NCBI RefSeq assembly: GCF_002407185.1
Contig: NZ_CP023563.1
Coordinates: forward strand, 2,418,001-2,482,000
Direction: 5' to 3'
Source: Brachybacterium vulturis
GTDB taxonomy: Bacteria > Actinomycetota > Actinomycetes > Actinomycetales > Dermabacteraceae
Length of the DNA stretch: 64,000 bases
Numbering within the stretch: the stretch's first letter is position 1; each line of letters opens with the position of its first letter. Below the pieces are notes generated by a model. The model searched no databases. It was not told the DNA's origin and worked only from the letters and a program-made list of their open reading frames with translations. The translations under genes were made by a program, and so were the position numbers. Of this stretch, positions 31,547 through 39,256 are shown in pieces.

Positions 31547-32731
31547 ATGACCTCGTACGACTACCTGATCGTCGGTGGCGGCCAGGTCGCCGACGACGCG
31601 GCTCGTGCTCTTCGTGAGCACGATGCGAACGGCACCATCGGCATCGTGAGCACCGATGAGGACGCGCCCTACACCCGTCCCGCGCTGTCCAAGAAGCTGT
31701 GGACCGATCCCGATTTCAGCGAGGACTCCGTCCCGCTGGGCACCGCCGCGCAGACCGGTGCCGAACTGCGGGTGCGCACCCGCGTCACCGCGATCGACCG
31801 GGAGGCCAAGGAGGTCGAGCTGGAGAGCGGGGAGCGTCTCGGCTACGGGCGGCTGCTGCTGGCCACGGGCTCCGAGCCCCGCCGGCTGGAGGGGCCGGAG
31901 GACGAGCGCATCATCCACTTCCGCAGCTTCGCCGACTACCGCACGCTGCGCCATCTGATGACCGAGGGCGCCCGTGCCGTCGTCGTCGGCGGGGGGTACA
32001 TCGGTGCGGAGATCGCCGCGGCCCTCTCGGTCAACGGCGCCCATGTCACGCTGGTGTTCCCCGAGGACGTGCTCGGTGCCTCGCGGTTCCCGCCCAGCAT
32101 CGCAGAACGCCACCAGAAGCTCTTCACCGATCACGGGGTCGAGCTGCGCCCCGGGCGACGGGCCGAGCGCCTCACGATCCTCGACGATGCGGATGTCGGT
32201 GTCACCCTCGATGACGGGACCGCTCTCGGCGGGGACATCGTCGTGGTCGGCCTCGGTGCCGACCCCCGTCTCCAGCTGGCCCGCGACGCGGGCCTGGACG
32301 TCGCCGACGGCGTCGTGGTCGACGAGACCCTGAGGACGTCCGATCCCTCGATCTGGGCGGCCGGCGACATCATCGAGTACCCGGACGTCGTCCTCGGCCG
32401 TACTCGCATCGAGCACGTCGACCATGCACGGGAATCCGGAGCGGCCGCCGGACGGTCGATGGCCGGGGCCGAGGCCCCCTACGACCACACGCCCTACTTC
32501 TACTCCATGGTCTACGGGGTGCGCTGGGAAGCAGTGGGTACCCTCGACCCGACCCTGGAGACGCTCGAGGTCCCTCTCGACACCGAGCGCAGCGTCGTCT
32601 ACTACCTCGACGACCAGGGGCGGCCGGTCGGTGTGCTGCTGTGGCAGATCGAGGGTGCACGGGACGCCGCTCGAACGGTGATCGCCGAGGCGATCACCGA
32701 CCGGGAACTTCTTCGAGGGAGCATAGGCTGA
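31547..32731 (+). CDS. FAD-dependent NAD(P) oxidoreductase (AIF/ferredoxin reductase-like)
   Basis: 394 residues. FAD-binding motif YLIVGGGQVADDAARAL at the N-terminus, NAD(P) motif VVVGGGYIGAEIAAALS near residue 147, and the FAD ribityl motif IWAAGDIIEYPD. It has the overall shape of ferredoxin or rubredoxin reductases and apoptosis-inducing-factor relatives. There is no redox-active CxxC. The ATG at 31547 has GAAGGAG upstream; a GTG one codon earlier is possible. Position after the GltB2-like gene suggests it may pass electrons to it. SDR gene follows after 2 nt. Confidence 0.85.
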   Translation: MTSYDYLIVGGGQVADDAARALREHDANGTIGIVSTDEDAPYTRPALSKKLWTDPDFSEDSVPLGTAAQTGAELRVRTRVTAIDREAKEVELESGERLGYGRLLLATGSEPRRLEGPEDERIIHFRSFADYRTLRHLMTEGARAVVVGGGYIGAEIAAALSVNGAHVTLVFPEDVLGASRFPPSIAERHQKLFTDHGVELRPGRRAERLTILDDADVGVTLDDGTALGGDIVVVGLGADPRLQLARDAGLDVADGVVVDETLRTSDPSIWAAGDIIEYPDVVLGRTRIEHVDHARESGAAAGRSMAGAEAPYDHTPYFYSMVYGVRWEAVGTLDPTLETLEVPLDTERSVVYYLDDQGRPVGVLLWQIEGARDAARTVIAEAITDRELLRGSIG

Positions 32732-32733
32732 CC

Positions 32734-33534
32734 ATGGATCTGAGAATCAGAGGGAAGAAGGCACTGATCACCGGAGCCGACTCCGGCATCGGATGGCACA
32801 GTGCACAGGAGCTCCTGCACGAAGGGGTCACGGTCTTCGTGACCGATCGCGAGGCATCGTCGCTCGCCCGATCCGCGGCAGCGCTCGAGGCTCCGGAGGG
32901 CCAGCTGTTCCACCATGCCGCGGACATCACCCGCCGTGAGGAGATCACCGAGCTCGGCGAGGCGGTGCAGGAGGAGATCGGCGACATCGACATCCTCATC
33001 CATGCCGCGGGGATCACCGGGGCCCAGGGGCTCTTCCACGAGATCGATGATGAAGGATGGGTCGACACGCTCAGCACGGACCTGCTCGGCGCCGTACGGA
33101 TCACGCGGGAGTTCCTTCCGGCATTGCGACGAGGGCAGTGGGGTCGGCTGATCTTCCTGGCCTCGGAGGACGCGGTGCAGCCCTATGACGACGAGCTGCC
33201 CTACTGCGCCTCGAAGGCCGGGGTGCTCGCACTGGCCAAGGGGCTCTCGCGCACGTACGCCCGTGAAGGGCTCCTGGTCAATGCGGTCTCTCCGGCATTC
33301 ATCCACACGCCGATGACCGACGCGATGATGGACAAGCGCTCAGCTCAGCTCGGGGTCGACAGGGAGCAGGCCATACGCTCCTTCCTCGATGAAGAACGTC
33401 CCCACCTGGCCCTCAAGCGTCGGGGCGAGCCCGAGGAGGTGGCTGCGGTCATCGCCTTCCTGTGCTCCGACCGCGCCTCCTTCATCACCGGCTCGAACTA
33501 CCGCGTGGATGGGGGCTCTGTCGCGACGGTCTGA
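32734..33534 (+). CDS. Short-chain dehydrogenase/reductase
   Basis: 266 residues. The cofactor motif TGADSGIGWHSAQEL is near residue 13, HAAGIT in the NAG position, catalytic Ser in LASEDAVQPYDDEL, and YCASKAGVLALAKG with Tyr and Lys. The C-terminal SNYRVDGGSVATV is typical of classical SDRs. The substrate is unknown. It follows the FAD oxidoreductase gene by 2 nt, so it is the last gene of the TPP/GltB2/reductase run. Confidence 0.87.
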   Translation: MDLRIRGKKALITGADSGIGWHSAQELLHEGVTVFVTDREASSLARSAAALEAPEGQLFHHAADITRREEITELGEAVQEEIGDIDILIHAAGITGAQGLFHEIDDEGWVDTLSTDLLGAVRITREFLPALRRGQWGRLIFLASEDAVQPYDDELPYCASKAGVLALAKGLSRTYAREGLLVNAVSPAFIHTPMTDAMMDKRSAQLGVDREQAIRSFLDEERPHLALKRRGEPEEVAAVIAFLCSDRASFITGSNYRVDGGSVATV

Positions 33535-33537
33535 GGA

Positions 33538-33563
33538 GCTCCTGCACTGCAGGAAGCAGGAGC
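33538..33563. terminator. Hairpin between convergent SDR and polyol dehydrogenase genes
   Basis: GCTCCTGC and GCAGGAGC form a perfect 8-bp stem with a 10-nt loop directly after the SDR stop. No T tract follows. It could serve both convergent genes. Confidence 0.5.
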
Positions 33564-33572
33564 AGACGACGC

Positions 33573-34604
33573 CTACAGCGTGATCTGGATCTTCACATCG
33601 GTGGGGCGGCCCTCGAGGAAGCGCTCGAAGGCGCCGACGGAGTCGTCGAAGGAGAAGGTCTCCGAGACGAAGCGGGAGAGGTCCACGGCGTCGCTCGCGG
33701 CGAGGTCGATCGCCTTCTGGTACACGTTCGCGTACCGGAACACCGTCTCCAGCGAGATGCCGCGGCTCTGGGCGGTGGCGATGTCGAAGGGCACCGGATC
33801 CACCGGCATGCCCACCAGCACGATGCGGCCACCCGGGGCGGGCAGCTCCCACAGCTTCGCGTAGGCGGCGACGGCGCCGGTGGCCTCGAACACCACCTGC
33901 GGTCCCCAGCCGCCGGTCTCCGCGCGCACCCGCTCGCCCAGGTCCTCCTGGGTGGCGTCCACGGTGACGATGCCCTCGAGCCCGTCGAGCAGGGCCAGCT
34001 TCTGCGGCAGCACGTCGGAGATGAAGACGGTGCTGGCGCCGCCCGCACGCGCGGCGAGCGCGGTCATGATCCCGATCGTGCCGGCCCCGACGACGGCCAC
34101 GACATCGCCGGGCGTGATCCCGGCCTTCGTCGCCGCGAACATGCCGACGGAGAACGGCTCGATCAGCGCCCCCTCGGCGAAGCTGAGGCTGTCGGGGAGC
34201 AGATACGTGAAGGCGGCGGGATGGATGACCTCGTCGACGAGGCAGCCGTGCACCGGCGGGGTGGCCCAGAACCGCACGCCGGGATCCACGTTGTAGTTGC
34301 CCTCGCGCACCGCACGGGAGCGGGGATCGGGGACACCGGGCTCCATCGCGACACGATCGCCGACGGCCAGGTGACTCACGCCCTCACCGACCTCTGCGAC
34401 GGTGCCGGCACCCTCGTGCCCGAGGATCATCGGCGCTCTCACCACGAACGGGCCGATCCTGCCATCTGTCCAGTAGTGCACGTCCGAGGCGCAGATGCCG
34501 ACGGTGTGCATCGCGATCCGCACCTCACCGGGGCCGGGAGCGCCGGCGGGCTCGACCTCCTCGATCGACATCCGGTTCTTCTCGTGCAGCATCAGCGCGC
34601 GCAT
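33573..34604 (-). CDS. Zinc-type polyol (sorbitol/xylitol) dehydrogenase-like enzyme
   Basis: 343 residues. Catalytic zinc ligands appear as GICASDVHYW (Cys) and LGHEGAGTV (His-Glu). The Rossmann motif VVGAGTIGIMTALAA lies near residue 170. Sorbitol-dehydrogenase features include NYNVDPGVRFWATPPVHGCL. The lobe that normally carries four Cys for the structural zinc (between EPGVP and NYN) has none here (DPRSRAVREG), so the protein probably holds only the catalytic zinc. It oxidises a polyol with NAD, substrate unknown. The ATG at 34604 has GGAGGAG upstream. Confidence 0.87.
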   Translation of the reverse strand: MRALMLHEKNRMSIEEVEPAGAPGPGEVRIAMHTVGICASDVHYWTDGRIGPFVVRAPMILGHEGAGTVAEVGEGVSHLAVGDRVAMEPGVPDPRSRAVREGNYNVDPGVRFWATPPVHGCLVDEVIHPAAFTYLLPDSLSFAEGALIEPFSVGMFAATKAGITPGDVVAVVGAGTIGIMTALAARAGGASTVFISDVLPQKLALLDGLEGIVTVDATQEDLGERVRAETGGWGPQVVFEATGAVAAYAKLWELPAPGGRIVLVGMPVDPVPFDIATAQSRGISLETVFRYANVYQKAIDLAASDAVDLSRFVSETFSFDDSVGAFERFLEGRPTDVKIQITL

Positions 34605-34690
34605 GCAGGACTCCTCCGCTCGGCCGTGACAGGCCGTCCAAGGCCCTGCAATGCACTCTGCCATACCGCCCAGCGGTGGTCCGGGCCGGT

Positions 34691-35947
34691 TCACCGGACG
34701 GTCCGCGCTCCACCGCTCACTGCGCGGATCAGCAGCGCCAGCAGCACCGTCGCCGCCGCCAGCCCCCACCATCCCCACCCGCCGCCGAGCGCGATCGCCG
34801 CACCGAGGACGGCCGGCGCGGCAGAGGACATCAGCCCGTTGCTGATCCCGTAGAACGCCCCGTACTGGCCCTGCTGCCGCGCCGGCGCCAGACGGAACAG
34901 CAGCTCCATCGTCCCGGCGCTGTACAGCACCTCCCCGGCGGTGTGGGCGAGCAGGAAGCCGCCCAGCGCGAGCACCAGGACCACCGGCGAGGCCGACCAG
35001 CCGGAGAGGAAGAAGAGATAGGAGACCGCGAGGCAGACGGCGCCGATCACCAGGCGCCGACCCGCGGCGCGGATGCTGGTGATCCCGGCACTGGCCAGCA
35101 CCTGGAAGGTGGCGGCGAACAGGGCGTTGAGCGCGACCAGGAGGCCGACGACCCAGGTCAGCTCCGGATGATGGAGCACCGTCCACAGGGGGAGCGCGAA
35201 GGACAGCACGTGCAGGTGGATGCCGATCGCGCCGTTGGCGAGCGAGAACACGGCGAACCGCGGATCGGGGAGCACCGGGCGCGGACGCCCGGCACCGCCC
35301 TCCGGCGCCGCCGGCACCGTGATGCGCAGCAGCAGCCCGGCAGCGATCACGAAGGTGACCGCATCGCCGAGGATCGCGATCCGGAACGCCGTCGCGCTGC
35401 CGCTGCCCAGCACCAGCCCGGCCAGCAGCGCACCGGCGGAGATGCCGAGGGTGAGCAGGGACCTCAGCGAGGCGCGGGCGAGTGCCGGATCCTCTCGCGC
35501 CACGCGCCGGATCAGGGTGGTGTTCGAGGACATGCACAGCCCCTGCCCGAGGCTGATCAGACACAGCACGAGGACGAATCCCACCTGCTCCCGGACCGCC
35601 AGCAGCAGGGCGGTGGCGACGGCGGAGAGGATGAGCCCGGCCAGGAGCACGGGCTTCGGGCTCGAGGCATCGGAGAACCTGCCGCTGAGCAGATCGCCGC
35701 CGATCGCGAGCACGGTGGCGACGACGAGCACCGCGGAGACGAAGCCGACGGAGAATCCGAGGTGCTGGGTGAAGAACAGCACGCTGATCGTGGCGAAGAG
35801 CCCGTTGCCGAGCGCGTTGACGGTGGTGAGCAGCGCGAGCAGGCGCATCGCGGGGGTTGCGGACAGCGTCGCCGCGGCGGTGACGTAGGGAGCGGCGAAC
35901 AACTCCCCGAGCGTGGAGCGGCGGCGGGTGCGTGCATTCTTCGGCAT
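34691..35947 (-). CDS. MFS transporter
   Basis: 418 residues with about twelve hydrophobic segments, an Arg/Lys-rich N-terminus (MPKNARTRRRS), and the MFS loop GGDLLSGRFSDASSPKPV between TM2 and TM3. The substrate is unknown; the general type resembles efflux permeases. It lies 86 nt upstream of the polyol dehydrogenase on the same strand, so a link to polyol uptake is possible but not shown. The ATG at 35947 is chosen because TATTGT sits 6 nt upstream. Confidence 0.85.
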   Translation of the reverse strand: MPKNARTRRRSTLGELFAAPYVTAAATLSATPAMRLLALLTTVNALGNGLFATISVLFFTQHLGFSVGFVSAVLVVATVLAIGGDLLSGRFSDASSPKPVLLAGLILSAVATALLLAVREQVGFVLVLCLISLGQGLCMSSNTTLIRRVAREDPALARASLRSLLTLGISAGALLAGLVLGSGSATAFRIAILGDAVTFVIAAGLLLRITVPAAPEGGAGRPRPVLPDPRFAVFSLANGAIGIHLHVLSFALPLWTVLHHPELTWVVGLLVALNALFAATFQVLASAGITSIRAAGRRLVIGAVCLAVSYLFFLSGWSASPVVLVLALGGFLLAHTAGEVLYSAGTMELLFRLAPARQQGQYGAFYGISNGLMSSAAPAVLGAAIALGGGWGWWGLAAATVLLALLIRAVSGGARTVR

Positions 35948-35953
35948 GGTTCG

Positions 35954-35959
35954 ACAATA
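35954..35959 (-). promoter_or_regulatory. Putative -10 box, leaderless start of MFS gene
   Basis: Minus strand TATTGT lies 6 nt before the ATG at 35947, again without a ribosome binding site. Confidence 0.5.
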
Positions 35960-36276
35960 GCGCTCTGTGTGCGGTGATCCCATTTCCAGCATTGTTCAGT
36001 GGGCGGCCTTGAGCTGTGTTATCGTCCGTGCGTCCCGGGCGACCGAAAAGGCGTGTTAGGCATTGTTCTCTTTCCCTCGCACGGTCCTCAGGGATGGGTT
36101 TCTCTGCAGCCGTCGGAATCACTCCTGGCCCGCCTGCAGAGCCCAGCTATCCGCGGCACCCGGGGCCGACCGCTCCTCCACAGTGGGCGCCCGTCCACCG
36201 TGAGCAGGCCGACCGTTCCTCCACCGAGACCACTTATGCACAATTCTGCGGCGCGCCGTTCCTCCACACCACCTGC

Positions 36277-36294
36277 TTATCCACATTGTCCACA
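36277..36294 (+). other. Tandem DnaA-box-like sites
   Basis: TTATCCACA is immediately followed by TTGTCCACA (one mismatch), in the same orientation. A third variant, TTATGCACA, lies 35 nt upstream. Confidence 0.6.
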
Positions 36295-36426
36295 GTTTCT
36301 CCGCGGGGTCTTGCGCCGGCGCGACGCCTCGGTAGAGTTGCGGGAAGGCAATTCTTTCAGCTCTCGCAGATCTGCACATTGTTTTCGCGAGAATTCGTCG
36401 ACCATGTCCGGGAGGAGGTGTGCACA

Positions 36427-37899
36427 ATGGGTGATCTTCGCGCTGGCACGAACGTGCCGTTCGATGAGGACGCGGCCGGTGAGGTCTCCTCCGGGTCGGA
36501 ACTCTCGGTCGGCTCATTCTCAGAACCCACTCCCGCCGCACCTGTCCTCCCGCCGCATCTGCGATCCATCCATGCCGCCTCGATCCAGGAGAGCCGGCAC
36601 CTCGCCGCGCGCTTCACCGCGCTCGCCCCGTCGTTCCATGACCCGGAGAGCGAGGAATGCGACGCGGACGCCGCCGAGGCGGAGCTCCTCTCGGCGGCAC
36701 TCGCCCTGCGCTGCACCCGCACCGTCGCGGACCGCATCCTCCGCGACGCCCACATCGCGGTCACCCAGCTGCCCCTCACCCTGCCCCGGCTGGAGTGCGG
36801 GGAGTTCCCCGCCGCCTGGTTCGACCGGATCCTGCGCCGCACCCGGCATCTCACCCCGCACCAGATGACTGTCGTGGACGCCGCCGTCTCGCTGTGGCCC
36901 GCCACGGTGACCACGGAGCAGTTCCACCACCGGCTCTCGCGCCTGCTCGGTCGCGTGGAGTCCCAGCAGGAGACCCCCGCCCACCTCACTCCTGAGGGCC
37001 GGCGCCGGGTGGAGCTGCTGCCCACCCGGGATGACGGGATCGGCTGCCTGCGGGTGGTCGGCCCGGCCCCGGAGATCCTCGCCCTCGCCCAGCGGCTGGA
37101 CTCCGCCGCCCGCGCGATCCAGGCCGCCCAGCGCCGCGCCTTCGAGGCAGGGGAGGCGCCCCCGCTGGATCCGCGGGGCACCGTCGCCGAGACGGCGACC
37201 CCCGCCTCCCTCGCCCTCCTCCAGTACGACCTGCTGGGCGGTGCGGCCTTCGACACCGACGGGGTCCAGGTGCCACAGCCTCGCTTCCGCCTCAACGTCA
37301 CCGTGCCCGTCCTGACGCTGCTCGGCGGCTCCCAGGAGCCCGGCCTGCTGGAGGGCACGACCCCGATCCCCGCCGCGATGGCACGCGAGCTGGCCGGGCA
37401 GAGCGAGACCTGGCACCGCGTGCTCACCGATCCGTGCAGCGGCACCTTCCTGCCGCTGCCCGCGACGCGCTACACCCCGACCCGCGCCATGCTCGAGCAC
37501 CTGCGCCTGCGCAACACCACCTGCGCGGTCCCCGGATGCACCCGCCCCACCTCCTGGGCCTCCGAGGCGGACCACATCGAGGAGTACGACCACGGGGATC
37601 CGGAGCACGGAGGTCTCACCGAGATCGAGAACCTGCACCTGCTGTGCTGGCAGCACCACCGGGCGAAGACCGCCGGCCTGCTCGACCCGACCCGCCTGCC
37701 GAGCACTCCCGGCCTTCCGGGACGGACCGCCTGGTCGATCCAGGATCGGGTGACCGTGATCGTCCGCGACAACGAGGACCTCGCCACCCCGCACATGACC
37801 GAGGCGCTCATGGACTCCTGGGCCCGCTACCAGGCACGGCGCGAGTCACGACGGCGGGCCCTCGAGCGGCGGAAGAACCCGCCGCCACCGCCGTACTGA
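36427..37899 (+). CDS. DUF222 and HNH endonuclease domain protein
   Basis: 490 residues. The N-terminal DUF222 helical region covers about 35-320 (HTRHLTPHQMTVVDAAVSLW-like segments). The C-terminal HNH domain reads NTTCAVPGCTRPTSWASEAD, HIEEYDHGD, then NLHLLCWQHHRAKT, with Cys pair and histidines in place. This family (REP13E12-like in mycobacteria) is multi-copy in many actinobacteria and is probably mobile or selfish; its role is not proven. The ATG at 36427 has GGGAGGAGG upstream, which rules out the longer frame. Confidence 0.87.
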   Translation: MGDLRAGTNVPFDEDAAGEVSSGSELSVGSFSEPTPAAPVLPPHLRSIHAASIQESRHLAARFTALAPSFHDPESEECDADAAEAELLSAALALRCTRTVADRILRDAHIAVTQLPLTLPRLECGEFPAAWFDRILRRTRHLTPHQMTVVDAAVSLWPATVTTEQFHHRLSRLLGRVESQQETPAHLTPEGRRRVELLPTRDDGIGCLRVVGPAPEILALAQRLDSAARAIQAAQRRAFEAGEAPPLDPRGTVAETATPASLALLQYDLLGGAAFDTDGVQVPQPRFRLNVTVPVLTLLGGSQEPGLLEGTTPIPAAMARELAGQSETWHRVLTDPCSGTFLPLPATRYTPTRAMLEHLRLRNTTCAVPGCTRPTSWASEADHIEEYDHGDPEHGGLTEIENLHLLCWQHHRAKTAGLLDPTRLPSTPGLPGRTAWSIQDRVTVIVRDNEDLATPHMTEALMDSWARYQARRESRRRALERRKNPPPPPY

Positions 37900-37952
37900 G
37901 GCCGCGAGGGGACGCGGCGTAACCTGGCACGCCCGACCCGCCAGGAGGCACA

Positions 37953-38255
37953 GTGCGACTCTTCGATCCCAGAGCCCGTCAGGTCACCGCGCAGCAGGCT
38001 CGTCGCTACGCGATGTTCGAGATCCTGCACACGATCGCCGACGTCCTCGCCGCGCTCCTGTTCGTCGTCGGGAGCATCCTGTTCTTCTTCGAGCAGACGC
38101 AGTTCGCAGGAACGGTCTGCTTCCTGGTCGGGTCGCTCTTCTTCGCCGCGAAGCCCAGCATCCGGATCATCCGAGAGCTCTGGCTGGCCCGATCGCACAA
38201 GGTGGACCGGCTGGCGGGAAGGGCCCCGGAGGGCCCGCCGATGACCGACGGCTGA
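37953..38255 (+). CDS. YrhK-like small membrane protein
   Basis: 100 residues from the GTG at 37953, with AGGAGG upstream and a -10-like TAACCT (37920-37925). It has two or three hydrophobic helices (VLAALLFVVGSILFFFEQ and GTVCFLVGSLFFAAKPSI). The pattern RYAMFEILHTIADVLAALLF and FVVGSILFF fits the YrhK domain. The function is unknown. Confidence 0.7.
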   Translation: MRLFDPRARQVTAQQARRYAMFEILHTIADVLAALLFVVGSILFFFEQTQFAGTVCFLVGSLFFAAKPSIRIIRELWLARSHKVDRLAGRAPEGPPMTDG

Positions 38256-38387
38256 CCGGTCAGCGCTGCCCCGCTCCTGCCCCCTCCCTCGTGACCGTCG
38301 CCTGTCACACCCCTCCCGCAGGCTTCGTATGCATGTTCGAAGTCATGACCCGGACTCCTTGAGGGGTGCGCCGCAGAGGCGTACAGT

Positions 38388-38403
38388 TCGAACCCCTGTT
38401 CGA
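38388..38403 (+). promoter_or_regulatory. LexA (SOS) box upstream of imuA
   Basis: TCGAACCCCTGTTCGA matches the actinobacterial SOS box TCGAAC-N4-GTTCGA with both half-sites perfect. It lies about 47 nt before the imuA start and shows that the translation start must be downstream of it. Confidence 0.9.
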
Positions 38404-38449
38404 ACATCTGTGCGAAGAGGAACGGCGAGGAGCGGGAGGAGGACGCGTG

Positions 38450-39256
38450 ATGAGCACAGCCGTGCAGGCGACGGAGGAGCGCGAGCAGCGCCTGTCCCGG
38501 GCCCGGGCCGCCCTGGGCGCGGCCGAGCGCTCCGCCGCACGCTGGGGCGGCCGGATCGACCGCACCGCCCTGCGGTCGTCGCCGCAATCCGCCGACGATG
38601 CCGCCGACGACGGGCTCGGCGCCCGCCTGCCGGTGCCGGGACCGCTGGCGACGCTGTTCCCGCGCGGCAGCCTGCGGGCCGGCAGCTCGGTGGCGCTCGA
38701 GGGTGCGGCGAGCACCTCCCTGCTGCTCTCCCTCGCGGTCGCCGCGGCGGGGGAGGACTCCTGGTGCGCGATCGCCGGGATGCCCGATCTGGGGCTGCGC
38801 GCCGCCCTGGACGCCGGGTTGGACCCCTGCCGGCTCGCCCTCGCCCCGGCCGGCGGGGACCAGCGCCCGCAGGTGCTCTCCGCCCTGGCCGACGGGGTGG
38901 GAGTGCTCGTGCTCGGCCCCGAGCTGGACCTCGCCCCCGCGCTCTGGCGCAGCCTGCTGGGTCGGGCCCGCACCGCCGACACCCTCGTCCTCGCCGCCGT
39001 CCCGCCCGGCCGTGCCGATCTCACGCTGCGGGCCACCACCTCGGGGTGGACCGGTCTCGGGCAGGGCTCGGGACGGCTGCGCCGGCGCCGCCTCGAGATC
39101 ACCGCCGAGGGGCGGGGGATCGCCGGGCACCGCACGGCCCGGGTGCTGCTGCCGCAGGTGGACGGCATGATCGCGGAGGCGCCCCAGAGCGCTGCGGAGG
39201 ATCGCGCCGCTGCGACCCCGATGCGGCTGCTGCCGCCGGTGCGGAGGGCGGGCTGA
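38450..39256 (+). CDS. imuA: ImuA-like SOS mutagenesis protein
   Basis: 268 residues. RecA-fold-like features: PVPGPLATLFPRGSLRAGSS, VALEGAASTSLLLSLAVAAA in place of Walker A, and CAIAGMPDLGLRAALDAGL. It belongs to the ImuA/ImuA' group, accessory to ImuB and DnaE2 in DNA-damage-induced mutagenesis. The ATG at 38450 has GGGAGGAGG upstream and lies after the LexA box; a longer frame from 38366 would contain the operator. The stop overlaps the imuB start (TGATG). Confidence 0.85.
   Translation: MSTAVQATEEREQRLSRARAALGAAERSAARWGGRIDRTALRSSPQSADDAADDGLGARLPVPGPLATLFPRGSLRAGSSVALEGAASTSLLLSLAVAAAGEDSWCAIAGMPDLGLRAALDAGLDPCRLALAPAGGDQRPQVLSALADGVGVLVLGPELDLAPALWRSLLGRARTADTLVLAAVPPGRADLTLRATTSGWTGLGQGSGRLRRRRLEITAEGRGIAGHRTARVLLPQVDGMIAEAPQSAAEDRAAATPMRLLPPVRRAG

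Larger units (their letters stand above)
35948..36426. other. AT-richer intergenic region with DnaA-box cluster
   Basis: 479 nt between the divergent MFS and DUF222-HNH genes. It is visibly richer in A and T than its neighbours. It contains TTATGCACA (36234-36242), the perfect DnaA box TTATCCACA (36277-36285), and directly after it TTGTCCACA (36286-36294), plus several CTCCACA near-matches. An open frame runs through from 36016 but has no supporting start. No dnaA, dnaN or other origin genes are near. Confidence 0.65.

Noticed and set aside
35948-36426. Chromosomal origin of replication
   Set aside because: DnaA boxes are present but only about three, and dnaA, dnaN, recF, gyrB and rpmH are absent, so oriC is not supported.
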